From Variovorax sp. KK3 (GTDB lineage: Bacteria > Pseudomonadota > Gammaproteobacteria > Burkholderiales > Burkholderiaceae_C): DNA of 57,288 nt. The notes beneath the pieces are model-generated. The model saw nothing but the letters and a program-made list of their open reading frames with translations, did no database searches and had not been told where the DNA came from. The stretch lies in NCBI RefSeq assembly GCF_001984055.1, contig NZ_LYVO01000043.1, forward strand, positions 1-57,288. Reading direction: 5' to 3'. The translations under genes were made by a program, and so were the position numbers. Positions 44,844 to 54,202 of the stretch are shown here, piece after piece (the stretch's first letter is position 1; each line of letters opens with the position of its first letter).

Positions 44844-47144
44844 CTACTTGTGCGAACTCGCGTTCGCAACCGCCAACGCCGTCATGTTGAGCACCCGCCG
44901 CACCGTGGCCGAAGGCGTCAGGATGTGCGCCGAGCCCGCCGCGCCCATGAGGATGGGGCCCACCGTCACGCCGTTGCCGCCGGTCATCTTCAGCACGTTG
45001 AAGAGGATGTTGGCCGCATCGAGGTTGGGGCAAATCAGCAGGTTGGCTTCGCCGTTGAGCGTGGTTTCGGGCAGGGCGTTGTGGCGCACCGTGTCGGACA
45101 GCGCGGAGTCGCCGTGCATCTCGCCGTCGCATTCGATGTCGGGCGCCATCTTGGCGAACAGGTCGCGCGCCAGCCGCATCTTGCGGGCCGAGCCGCGCTC
45201 GGACGAGCCGAAGTTCGAATGCGAGAGAAAGGCCACCTTGGGCGGCAGGCCGAAGCGGCGCACTTCCTCGGCCGCCATCAGCGCGATCTCGGCCAGCGTC
45301 TGCGCGTCGGGGTCTTCGTGCACGTTGGTATCGGCGATGAAGAGCGTGTACTTCTCGAGCGTCAGCGCATTGAGCGTGGCGAAGCCGGGCGCGCCGCGCT
45401 TGAGGCCCAGCACGTTGTGCAGGATGCGCAGGTGGCTGTCGAAGCGGCCGACCAGCCCGCACAGCATGGCGTCGGCATCGCCCAGGTGCACCATCAGCGA
45501 GCCGATGGTGGTGTTCGAGCGCCGCACCATGGCCTTCGACGCCTCGGGCGTGATGCCGCGGCGGCCCATGAGCTTGTGGTACGCCTCCCAGTAGGTGCGG
45601 AAGCGCGGGTCGTCCTCGGGGTCGACGACGTCGAAGTCCTTGCCCAGCTGGATGTGCAGGCCGGCCTTCTTGAGGCGCGCCTCGATCACCGCGGGGCGGC
45701 CGATCAGGATGGGCTTGGCCAGGCCTTCGTCGACCGCCAGTTGCGCGGCGCGCAGCACTCGGTCGTCTTCACCTTCGCAGTAGGCCACGCGCTTGGCGCT
45801 GGCCAGCTTGGCGGTGCTGAACACCGGGCGCATGAACATGCCCGTTTGGTAGACGAAGCGGGTGAGGTGCTGGCGGTAGCCTTCGAGGTCTTCGATGGGC
45901 CGCGTGGCCACGCCCGAGGCTTGGGCCGCCTTGGCCACGGCGGGCGCAATGCGCAGAATCAGCCGCGAGTCGAAGGGCTTGGGAATGATGTAGTCGGGGC
46001 CGAAGGCCAGCTCCTGGCCCTGGTAGGCGGTGGCCACTTCTTCGCTGATGTCGGCCTTGGTCAGCTCGGCGATCTCGCGCACGCAGGCGAGCTTCATCTC
46101 TTCCGTGATCTTGCTCGCGCCGCAGTCCAGCGCGCCGCGGAAGATGTAGGGGAAGCACAGGACGTTGTTGACCTGGTTCGGGTAGTCCGAGCGGCCGGTG
46201 GCGATGATGCAGTCGGGCCGCACTTCCTTGGCCAGCTCGGGCCGGATCTCGGGCTCGGGGTTGGCCAGCGCCAGGATGATGGGCTTGTCGGCCATGCTCT
46301 TGACCATGTCCTGCGACACCACGCCGGGCGCAGAGCAGCCCAGGAACACGTCGGCGCCCTTCATCACGTCGGCCAGCGTGCGTGCACCGGTGTCGGGCTG
46401 GGCATAGCGCGACTTCGATTCGTCGAAGCCGCCCGCGCGGCCCATGTAGATCAGGCCCTTGGAGTCGACCGCGAAGATGTTGGCCGGCTTCGCGCCCATG
46501 CCCACCATCACGTCGAGGCAGGCGATGGCCGCGGCGCCGGCGCCCGAGACTGCGATCTTCACCTCGTTGATCTTTTTGCCGACCAGCTCGAGCCCGTTGA
46601 TGAGCGCGGCGGCCGAGATGATGGCGGTGCCATGCTGGTCGTCATGGAACACCGGGATGTTCATGCGCTCGCGCAGCTTGCGCTCGATGTAGAAGCACTC
46701 GGGCGCCTTGATGTCCTCGAGGTTGATGCCACCGAGCGTGGGCTCCAGCGCGGCGATGATGTCGACCAGCTTGTCGGGGTCGGACTCGGCCAGTTCGATG
46801 TCGAACACGTCGATGCCGGCGAATTTCTTGAACAGGCAGCCCTTGCCTTCCATCACAGGCTTGGCGGCCAGTGGGCCGATGTTGCCCAGGCCCAGCACCG
46901 CGGTGCCGTTGGTGACCACGCCCACCAGGTTGCCGCGGGAGGTGTACTCGGCGGCCTTGGCCGGGTCGGCCTCGATGTCGAGACAGGGGTAGGCGACGCC
47001 CGGGGAGTAGGCCAGCGACAGGTCGCGCTGGTTCAGCAGCGGCTTGGTCGGGGAAATCGAGATCTTGCCCTTGACCGGCGAGCGGTGGTATTCGCGGGCA
47101 GCATCGCGCAGCGCCTCTTCGGCGGGGGAAAGGGTGTGGGCCAT
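44844..47144 (-). CDS. maeB: NADP-dependent malic enzyme with C-terminal phosphotransacetylase-like domain
   Basis: 766 residues, the usual length of MaeB. The N-terminal half is the malic-enzyme domain (SLAYSPGVAYPC, NGTAVLGLGNIGPLA, FHDDQHGTAI, VSGAGAAAIACLDV for NADP binding); the C-terminal half is the phosphotransacetylase-like regulatory domain (VARRPI-type sequence, FGSSERGSARKMRLARDL). It converts malate to pyruvate and CO2 with NADPH. It is a housekeeping-type gene, but here it lies between two large paralogs of unknown function. Confidence 0.96.
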   Translation of the reverse strand: MAHTLSPAEEALRDAAREYHRSPVKGKISISPTKPLLNQRDLSLAYSPGVAYPCLDIEADPAKAAEYTSRGNLVGVVTNGTAVLGLGNIGPLAAKPVMEGKGCLFKKFAGIDVFDIELAESDPDKLVDIIAALEPTLGGINLEDIKAPECFYIERKLRERMNIPVFHDDQHGTAIISAAALINGLELVGKKINEVKIAVSGAGAAAIACLDVMVGMGAKPANIFAVDSKGLIYMGRAGGFDESKSRYAQPDTGARTLADVMKGADVFLGCSAPGVVSQDMVKSMADKPIILALANPEPEIRPELAKEVRPDCIIATGRSDYPNQVNNVLCFPYIFRGALDCGASKITEEMKLACVREIAELTKADISEEVATAYQGQELAFGPDYIIPKPFDSRLILRIAPAVAKAAQASGVATRPIEDLEGYRQHLTRFVYQTGMFMRPVFSTAKLASAKRVAYCEGEDDRVLRAAQLAVDEGLAKPILIGRPAVIEARLKKAGLHIQLGKDFDVVDPEDDPRFRTYWEAYHKLMGRRGITPEASKAMVRRSNTTIGSLMVHLGDADAMLCGLVGRFDSHLRILHNVLGLKRGAPGFATLNALTLEKYTLFIADTNVHEDPDAQTLAEIALMAAEEVRRFGLPPKVAFLSHSNFGSSERGSARKMRLARDLFAKMAPDIECDGEMHGDSALSDTVRHNALPETTLNGEANLLICPNLDAANILFNVLKMTGGNGVTVGPILMGAAGSAHILTPSATVRRVLNMTALAVANASSHK

Positions 47145-47235
47145 CAGCGTCTCCTTCTGTTCTGGGGCTCAGGCCCGAGGCTACCGCAAATGAACTCGCC
47201 AAAGGCAGGCGTTTCCCGTAGCCGGCCGTGGCGCG

Positions 47236-49410
47236 TCAGTCGACGAAGGACTTGAGTTCGTCGCCCGAGATGCCGTCGCTCGAGCCGGCATGGATTTGCC
47301 GCGGTGCCTCGCGGGGTTGTGTCAGTGGAGGCAGGCCGCCTTCGCCGTTGGGCCGGGAAGGCAGCCGCCCTGGCGCGCCTTCCAGGTGCGCCATGAGCAG
47401 CGGCACATACGCCAGAGAAATCGCCACGCCGAGGATCAGCGGCTCGACGATCGCGCGGGTATCGTCGTCCAGGTTCTCGAGCACGCCGCTCGTCGCGTAC
47501 AGCACGCCGACAGCGAACAGGAACGCCGACTGCCGCATCGCGTTCGTGATGAACAGCTGCCGGGACAAGCGTTGGAGGGGGTCGGGCATCCGGGGGCCGA
47601 AGCCGATGCTGATGCTGAGGCCCACGGTGGCCGCGCGTCGTTCTTCGTTCACCTGATAGAGCAACGAGTCCATCATGTCGGACGGCAGCATCGGCTCGGT
47701 TCGGGCTTCTTCCTTCAGCCTTTGCAGCACCGATTCTTCGACGGGTGTGCGCAGCAGCGGAACATAGGCGCGCTGGAACTCGTAGACATAGAGCTCATTC
47801 ACGATCCGCGCACGCGCATCGCGCGAAACCCCGAGGCGCGTGAGCTCGCGCTCGATCTGCTGGTCGAGCACCGTGAAGTCCGGCGTGCTCGACCGGTCCG
47901 ACAGCAGCACTGAGATGGGCGGCAATTCGGGCATCTCGAGCAGCCCCAGCCCTTGCAGCATTGCCTGCCTCGCCAGGGTGTCCTTGAGCTGCGTCAGGTA
48001 GTCCCGCTGGTTCAGATCCAGCTCGGGCTGGCCCTCCAGTCGCTTGACTTCGCTTGCGTACAGTTCCGCGTTCTTCTCGTCGATCAAGGCTTGGCGATCC
48101 TTGCCTTCGACACCCAACAGCAATGCGGCAAAGGCACCCAGCTCCCGGATGGCATGCCGATGCGCTTCTTCGTCGGCCAGGTGGCTCGCGTTCGCGGCCC
48201 GGTACGTGCTGTTCTCCATGTGCTTCACGATGGCCGGCAGCACCAGGCCGTCCTGGATCTCGAGCAGGGCGTTCAAACCAGCGTGCCCGACCGAGTGCGC
48301 AATGTCGAGGCTGCTGGCGGCCAGTTGCTCCAAGGGCAGGGTGCCGTTGAAGATCGCGCCGGGGAGCGCGCCTGCGCCGGCGCGAGGCGTGGCGTGGCCC
48401 ATGGCGAGGCTACCCAGCCACTGGAAGAGCCCATAGGTCGCGCCGCCGGCAAGCACGCTTGGCATGGGCAGCGACCGGGTGTTGTCCCTCAGGGGAAAGA
48501 AGAAGTTGCAGGCGTCGCGGGCGAAGTTGTAGGCGGCGAGCGAGGTCACGGTACTGGCGAAGGGCTCCAGCACGCCGGTCTGGTGGCATGCCAGGATGAC
48601 GCCGAGGCTCCCCAGACCCATCGCGACGCGCGAGATGCAACTGCGTGCGTTGCCCGTACCCTCCGGAATCGACTTGAGTCCGCCAATGAGGTTGAGCGCC
48701 GGGCCCAGCACGATCGCAGCGATGGCCACGCCGCCGAGCAGTGCCTGCTCGTTGCCGAGTGCTTTCGCCTTGCCGATCTCGAAGGCGAGGGCGTCGCGCA
48801 TGAGTGTCGTCAACGCCACGACCATGCCCTCGCGGATTCCCACAACGCCGATGTTCGCGAGCCATCGACCGGGCGTGGTGCTGAACAGATCGCCCATGCA
48901 GTCCATCAGTGCGATGCGGCGCTGCTGCTGGGACTCGGGGTCGTCTCCCGGATGTGCTTGCGCAGCCTGCGTCATCACGCTCGCGAGAAAGTGGATGTCC
49001 TTGCGCAATGGCTTGGGCAGTTGCGGCAGATGGTCATGGACGACGCTGTCTGCGGCCTTGAGCAGGTCGGCCGCGAACGCCTGGCCTTCGTTGTCCATCC
49101 CTTGCTTCAGCTGCCGTGTGAGCCGGGGCAACCACTTCTCACTGAAGCGATGGATGTGCCAGAGCTTTTTCTGGAAGCCCGTGCCGCCATCCTGGAGCCC
49201 AGGGCTGTTCGGGTCGCGTGGGCTGTGTGTGCTGCGGGGGCTGTGTCGACTGCTCAGATGCTTGTCGATGTCGGCGATCGAGATGCTGCAGTCCGAACGA
49301 TGCGTCGCCAGCGTGCTTGGCTCTTCGTACGCGTCTGCGGTCGAGATTCCGTTCGGCTTGAGCGAAGGGGACGTGCCTTTGTTCGCCGCATTGCCGGAGT
49401 TGGTGAACAT
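47236..49410 (-). CDS. Large paralogous protein of unknown function, effector-like (second copy)
   Basis: 724 residues, related over most of its length to the product at 42072. Shared blocks include GRWLANIGVVGIREGMVV, VLGPALNLIGG, then FARDACNFFFPLRDNTRS, and a C-terminal hydrophobic block (FLFAVGVLYATSGVLENLDDD, EPLILGVAISLAYVPLLMAH). The N-terminus is Ser/Pro/His-rich and disordered-looking (SRHSPRSTHSPRDPNSPG). AAGAGG on the minus strand lies just upstream of the start. Function not recognised; alternating hydrophobic segments suggest membrane interaction, and the N-terminal composition resembles secreted effectors. Confidence 0.82.
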   Translation of the reverse strand: MFTNSGNAANKGTSPSLKPNGISTADAYEEPSTLATHRSDCSISIADIDKHLSSRHSPRSTHSPRDPNSPGLQDGGTGFQKKLWHIHRFSEKWLPRLTRQLKQGMDNEGQAFAADLLKAADSVVHDHLPQLPKPLRKDIHFLASVMTQAAQAHPGDDPESQQQRRIALMDCMGDLFSTTPGRWLANIGVVGIREGMVVALTTLMRDALAFEIGKAKALGNEQALLGGVAIAAIVLGPALNLIGGLKSIPEGTGNARSCISRVAMGLGSLGVILACHQTGVLEPFASTVTSLAAYNFARDACNFFFPLRDNTRSLPMPSVLAGGATYGLFQWLGSLAMGHATPRAGAGALPGAIFNGTLPLEQLAASSLDIAHSVGHAGLNALLEIQDGLVLPAIVKHMENSTYRAANASHLADEEAHRHAIRELGAFAALLLGVEGKDRQALIDEKNAELYASEVKRLEGQPELDLNQRDYLTQLKDTLARQAMLQGLGLLEMPELPPISVLLSDRSSTPDFTVLDQQIERELTRLGVSRDARARIVNELYVYEFQRAYVPLLRTPVEESVLQRLKEEARTEPMLPSDMMDSLLYQVNEERRAATVGLSISIGFGPRMPDPLQRLSRQLFITNAMRQSAFLFAVGVLYATSGVLENLDDDTRAIVEPLILGVAISLAYVPLLMAHLEGAPGRLPSRPNGEGGLPPLTQPREAPRQIHAGSSDGISGDELKSFVD

Positions 49411-49521
49411 CTGAACCTCTTAGTCCGAAGTGGCAAGAGCTTCTACGTAACACCCCAGACCCGGTTGGTTCAATCGATTTCCCGATACAACAATGCGAGA
49501 TATGCAAATGCGCGAAAGCGC

Positions 49522-49553
49522 AAAAAGGCGCGGCCTGCATGCAGACCGCGCCT
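49522..49553 (-). terminator. Rho-independent terminator of garR
   Basis: Read leftward: arms AGGCGCGG and CCGCGCCT with a loop that itself is palindromic (CTGCATGCAG), followed by TTTTT. It starts 29 bases after the garR stop. Confidence 0.8.
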
Positions 49554-49581
49554 CGATGAACAGCGACTTCGTCCGGCCGCT

Positions 49582-50487
49582 TCAGGCCGCGTCGGGCGCC
49601 ACCGGATGCTGCGCCAGCGCTTCCAGCGCACGCACCAGGGCCGAGTGATCGTCCTGTCCATGCCCCAGCGCTGCACACGCATTCATCAGCTGCGCGGCAC
49701 CGGCGGTTTGCGGCAGCGCCACGCCCAGCGAACGCGCGCTCTGCATCGCGAGGTTCAAGTCCTTCTGGTGCAGCGAGATGCGGAAGCCCGGCGCGAAGGT
49801 GCGCTTGATCATGCGCTCGCCATGGACCTCGAGGATGCGCGACGACGCGAAGCCGCCCATCAGCGCCTGCCGCACCTTGGCCGGGTCGGCACCGGCCTTG
49901 CTCGCGAACACCAGCGCTTCGCCGACAGCGGCGATGTTGAGCGCGACGATGATCTGGTTGGCCACCTTGCAGACCTGGCCGTCGCCGGCTGCGCCCACCA
50001 GCGTGACGTTCTTGCCCATCTTCTCGAGCAGCGGACGCACGCGGCCGAAGGTGCCTTCGTCGCCGCCGCACATGATGGTCAGGCTGGCGGCCTTGGCACC
50101 GACTTCGCCGCCGGACACCGGTGCGTCGACGTAGCCGCAGCCCAGGTCGACGATGCGCTGCGCGAAGCCCTTGGTGGCGATCGGGTCGATGGAGCTGCAA
50201 TCGACGACGGTCTTGCCCTTCGTCAACGCTGCTGCCACGCCGTTCTCGCCGAACAGCACCTTCTCGACGTCGGGCGTGTCGGGCACCATGACGAAGATCA
50301 CGTCGGCCTGTTTCGTCACCTCGGCGGCGTTGGCGCACACGGTGGCGCGGGTGGTGAAGGGCTCGGGCACCGGGCCGTGCGTGTTGACGAAGAGCGTGTG
50401 GCCTGCGTCGAGCAGATGGCCGGCCATGGGTGCGCCCATGATGCCGAGGCCGATGAAGCCGATCTTCTGGGGTGCCGTGTTGGACAT
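49582..50487 (-). CDS. garR: 2-hydroxy-3-oxopropionate (tartronate semialdehyde) reductase
   Basis: 301 residues of the 3-hydroxyisobutyrate dehydrogenase family: IGFIGLGIMGAPMAGHLLDAGH at the N-terminus, DAPVSGGEVGAKAA active-site loop, catalytic Lys in VCKVANQIIVALN. In the glycerate pathway it reduces tartronate semialdehyde, made by Gcl, to glycerate. It is the last gene of gcl-hyi-garR and is followed by a terminator. Confidence 0.93.
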   Translation of the reverse strand: MSNTAPQKIGFIGLGIMGAPMAGHLLDAGHTLFVNTHGPVPEPFTTRATVCANAAEVTKQADVIFVMVPDTPDVEKVLFGENGVAAALTKGKTVVDCSSIDPIATKGFAQRIVDLGCGYVDAPVSGGEVGAKAASLTIMCGGDEGTFGRVRPLLEKMGKNVTLVGAAGDGQVCKVANQIIVALNIAAVGEALVFASKAGADPAKVRQALMGGFASSRILEVHGERMIKRTFAPGFRISLHQKDLNLAMQSARSLGVALPQTAGAAQLMNACAALGHGQDDHSALVRALEALAQHPVAPDAA

Positions 50488-50504
50488 GCAGTGAGTTCCT
50501 TGTT

Positions 50505-50537
50505 TTCGATGTGTCTTCGATGTGTGTTCGATGTGTG
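50505..50537. repeat. Three tandem 11-base repeats between hyi and garR
   Basis: The unit TTCGATGTGTG/C occurs three times with no spacing and one mismatch (final C in the first copy), in the 60-base gap between hyi and garR. It may affect ribosome spacing or expression of garR, and copy number may vary between strains. Confidence 0.7.
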
Positions 50538-50547
50538 ACGTCGTTGC

Positions 50548-51327
50548 CTACTGGGTGAGCGCGGTGCGCCAGCCCAGGCCGGCGTTCGTCTCGCCGCGCG
50601 GCTTGTACTCGCAACCGATCCAGCCCGTGTAGCCGATCTGGTCGATGTGCTTGAAGAGCCACGGGTAGTTGATCTCGCCCGTGCCCGGCTCGCCGCGGCC
50701 CGGGTTGTCGGCCAGCTGGATGTGTCCGATGCGGGCCATGTTCTTCTGCAGCGTGGCGCCCAGTTCGCCTTCCATGCGCTGTGCGTGGTAGATGTCGTAC
50801 TGCAGAAGCAGGTTGGTGGATCCCACCTCGTCGATGATCGACAGCGCCTGGTCGGTGCGCGTGAGGAAGAAGCCGGGGATGTCGAAGTTGTTGACCGGTT
50901 CGATCAGCAGCATGATCCCGGCGCTTTGCAGTTCCTTGGCCGCGAAGCGCAGGTTCTCGACGATGGTCTTGCGCGCGTCCTCGGCGCTCACGCCGGCCGG
51001 CAGCTTGCCCACCAAGCAGTTGAGCTTGGGGCAGCCGAGTGCCGTCGCGTAGTCGATCGCCACGCCCACGCCTTCGCGGAACTCGCCCACGCGGTCGGGG
51101 TGGCAGGCGATGCCGCGCTCGCCGCCGTCCCAGTTGCCCGCGGGCAGGTTGTGCAGCACCTGCTGCAGGCCGTTGGCGCGCAGCGCGGCGGTGAGCTCCT
51201 TCTTGTCGAAGGGGTAGGGGAACAGGTACTCGACGGCCTTGAAGCCCGCCTTGGCGGCGGCCTCGAAGCGCTCCATGAAGGGCAGCTCGCTGAAGAGCAT
51301 CGTCAGGTTGGCAGCGAAGCGGGGCAT
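50548..51327 (-). CDS. hyi: Hydroxypyruvate isomerase
   Basis: 259 residues, a TIM-barrel isomerase with RFAANLTMLFSELPFMERFEAAAKAGFKAVEYLFPY near the start, the metal/catalytic Glu in LLIEPVNNFDIPGFF, and GCEYKP at the C-terminus. It interconverts hydroxypyruvate and tartronate semialdehyde. The frame is open further upstream, but MPRFAAN at 51327 is the family start. It lies 31 bases after gcl. Confidence 0.94.
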   Translation of the reverse strand: MPRFAANLTMLFSELPFMERFEAAAKAGFKAVEYLFPYPFDKKELTAALRANGLQQVLHNLPAGNWDGGERGIACHPDRVGEFREGVGVAIDYATALGCPKLNCLVGKLPAGVSAEDARKTIVENLRFAAKELQSAGIMLLIEPVNNFDIPGFFLTRTDQALSIIDEVGSTNLLLQYDIYHAQRMEGELGATLQKNMARIGHIQLADNPGRGEPGTGEINYPWLFKHIDQIGYTGWIGCEYKPRGETNAGLGWRTALTQ

Positions 51328-51358
51328 TGCTCTATGTCTCCTCGGGTCCTCGGGGTCT

Positions 51359-53152
<1,794 letters not shown>

Positions 53153-53229
53153 GTTGAAGTCTCCTTGGGTATGCCGCGACTGTAGGAATTCAGGGCCATT
53201 CGCAGAAGGCGGCCCCGGGCCATAAAACC

Positions 53230-53246
53230 TATTCCTGGGTGGAATA
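53230..53246. promoter_or_regulatory. Inverted repeat between gcl and LysR, candidate operator
   Basis: Arms TATTCC and GGAATA with a 5-base spacer, in the 124-base divergent gap, 31 bases before the LysR start. It has the T-N11-A pattern of LysR boxes and is AT-rich for the region. Confidence 0.5.
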
Positions 53247-53276
53247 AATGGCTCGCGCGGAGCTACCATCAGGGCC

Positions 53277-54176
53277 ATGGATCGACTCCTGGCCATGGAG
53301 ATCTTCGTGCGCGTGGTGGAGACCGGCAGCTTCTCCAAGGCGGCGCGCGAGTTCAACACCACCCAGCCCACCGTGACCAAGCAGGTCGCGGCCACCGAGG
53401 CGCGCCTGAAGGTGCGGCTGCTCAACCGCAACACCCGCGGCGTGAGCCTGACCGAGGCCGGCTCGCTCTACTACGACAAGTGCAAGACCATCGTGCGCGA
53501 AGCCGAGGAGGCCGAGCACATCGTCCGCCGGCGCGAATCGCAGGCGCAGGGGCTGCTGCGCATCGGCACCTCGGTCGCTTTCGGCCGGCGCGTGGTGGTG
53601 CCGCTGGCGCTCGAATACATGGCGCGCCATCCGCAGGTGCAGGTCGACCTGAGCTTCGAGGACCGCTATGTCGACCTCATCGCCCAGGGCATCGACGTGG
53701 CCGTGCGCATGGGCAAGCTGGCCGATTCGTCGCTGGGCGCGCGCTTCCTCGGCATGAACCCGTGGGTGATGGTGGCGGCGCCCGACTACCTGAAGAAGCA
53801 CGGCACGCCCAAGCGCGCCCAGGACCTGAGCGGCCACGTGGCGCTGATCTACAGCAGCGTGGTGGGCGACGACGTCTGGCGCATGCACACGCCAAAGGGC
53901 GAGCCGATCACGGTGCCGGTGTCGGGCCGCATGCGGTCGAACAACGTCTCGGCCGTACTGGCTGCCGCACGCGAGGGCCTGGGCATCGCGGCCATGCCCC
54001 GCTACGTGGCCAGCGACTCGCTGGCCGCAGGCAAGGTGGTGGAAGTGCTGCCCGGCCATGCGCTGGCGGAGCAGGAGATCCATGCCGTGTTCCCGTCCCC
54101 CAAGCTGCTGCCCGGCAAGGTGTCGAGCTTCGTGGCGTTCCTGCAGGGGCGCTTCGAGGAAGGGTGGTGGGAATGA
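53277..54176 (+). CDS. LysR-family regulator of the glyoxylate operon
   Basis: 299 residues of the CrgA-like subgroup: DRLLAMEIFVRVVETGSF, AAREFNTTQPTVTKQVAATE, LLNRNTRGVSLTEAG in the winged helix, then an effector domain (GLLRIGTSVAFGRR, VSGRMRSNNVSAVLAAAREGLG). It is divergent from gcl with an inverted repeat between them, so regulation of gcl-hyi-garR by glyoxylate or a purine-derived signal is likely. Confidence 0.91.
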   Translation: MDRLLAMEIFVRVVETGSFSKAAREFNTTQPTVTKQVAATEARLKVRLLNRNTRGVSLTEAGSLYYDKCKTIVREAEEAEHIVRRRESQAQGLLRIGTSVAFGRRVVVPLALEYMARHPQVQVDLSFEDRYVDLIAQGIDVAVRMGKLADSSLGARFLGMNPWVMVAAPDYLKKHGTPKRAQDLSGHVALIYSSVVGDDVWRMHTPKGEPITVPVSGRMRSNNVSAVLAAAREGLGIAAMPRYVASDSLAAGKVVEVLPGHALAEQEIHAVFPSPKLLPGKVSSFVAFLQGRFEEGWWE

Positions 54177-54202
54177 CCCGGCGCATGCCGGCACCAGATC
54201 GC

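Noticed and set aside
44745..47255. An 836-codon plus-strand open frame opposite maeB
   Set aside because: Mirror frame of maeB with Val/His/Arg-rich sequence and no family match.
47953..50538. An 861-codon plus-strand open frame across the second paralog and garR
   Set aside because: Antisense to two genes that are supported by paralogy or family motifs; its own product is not protein-like.
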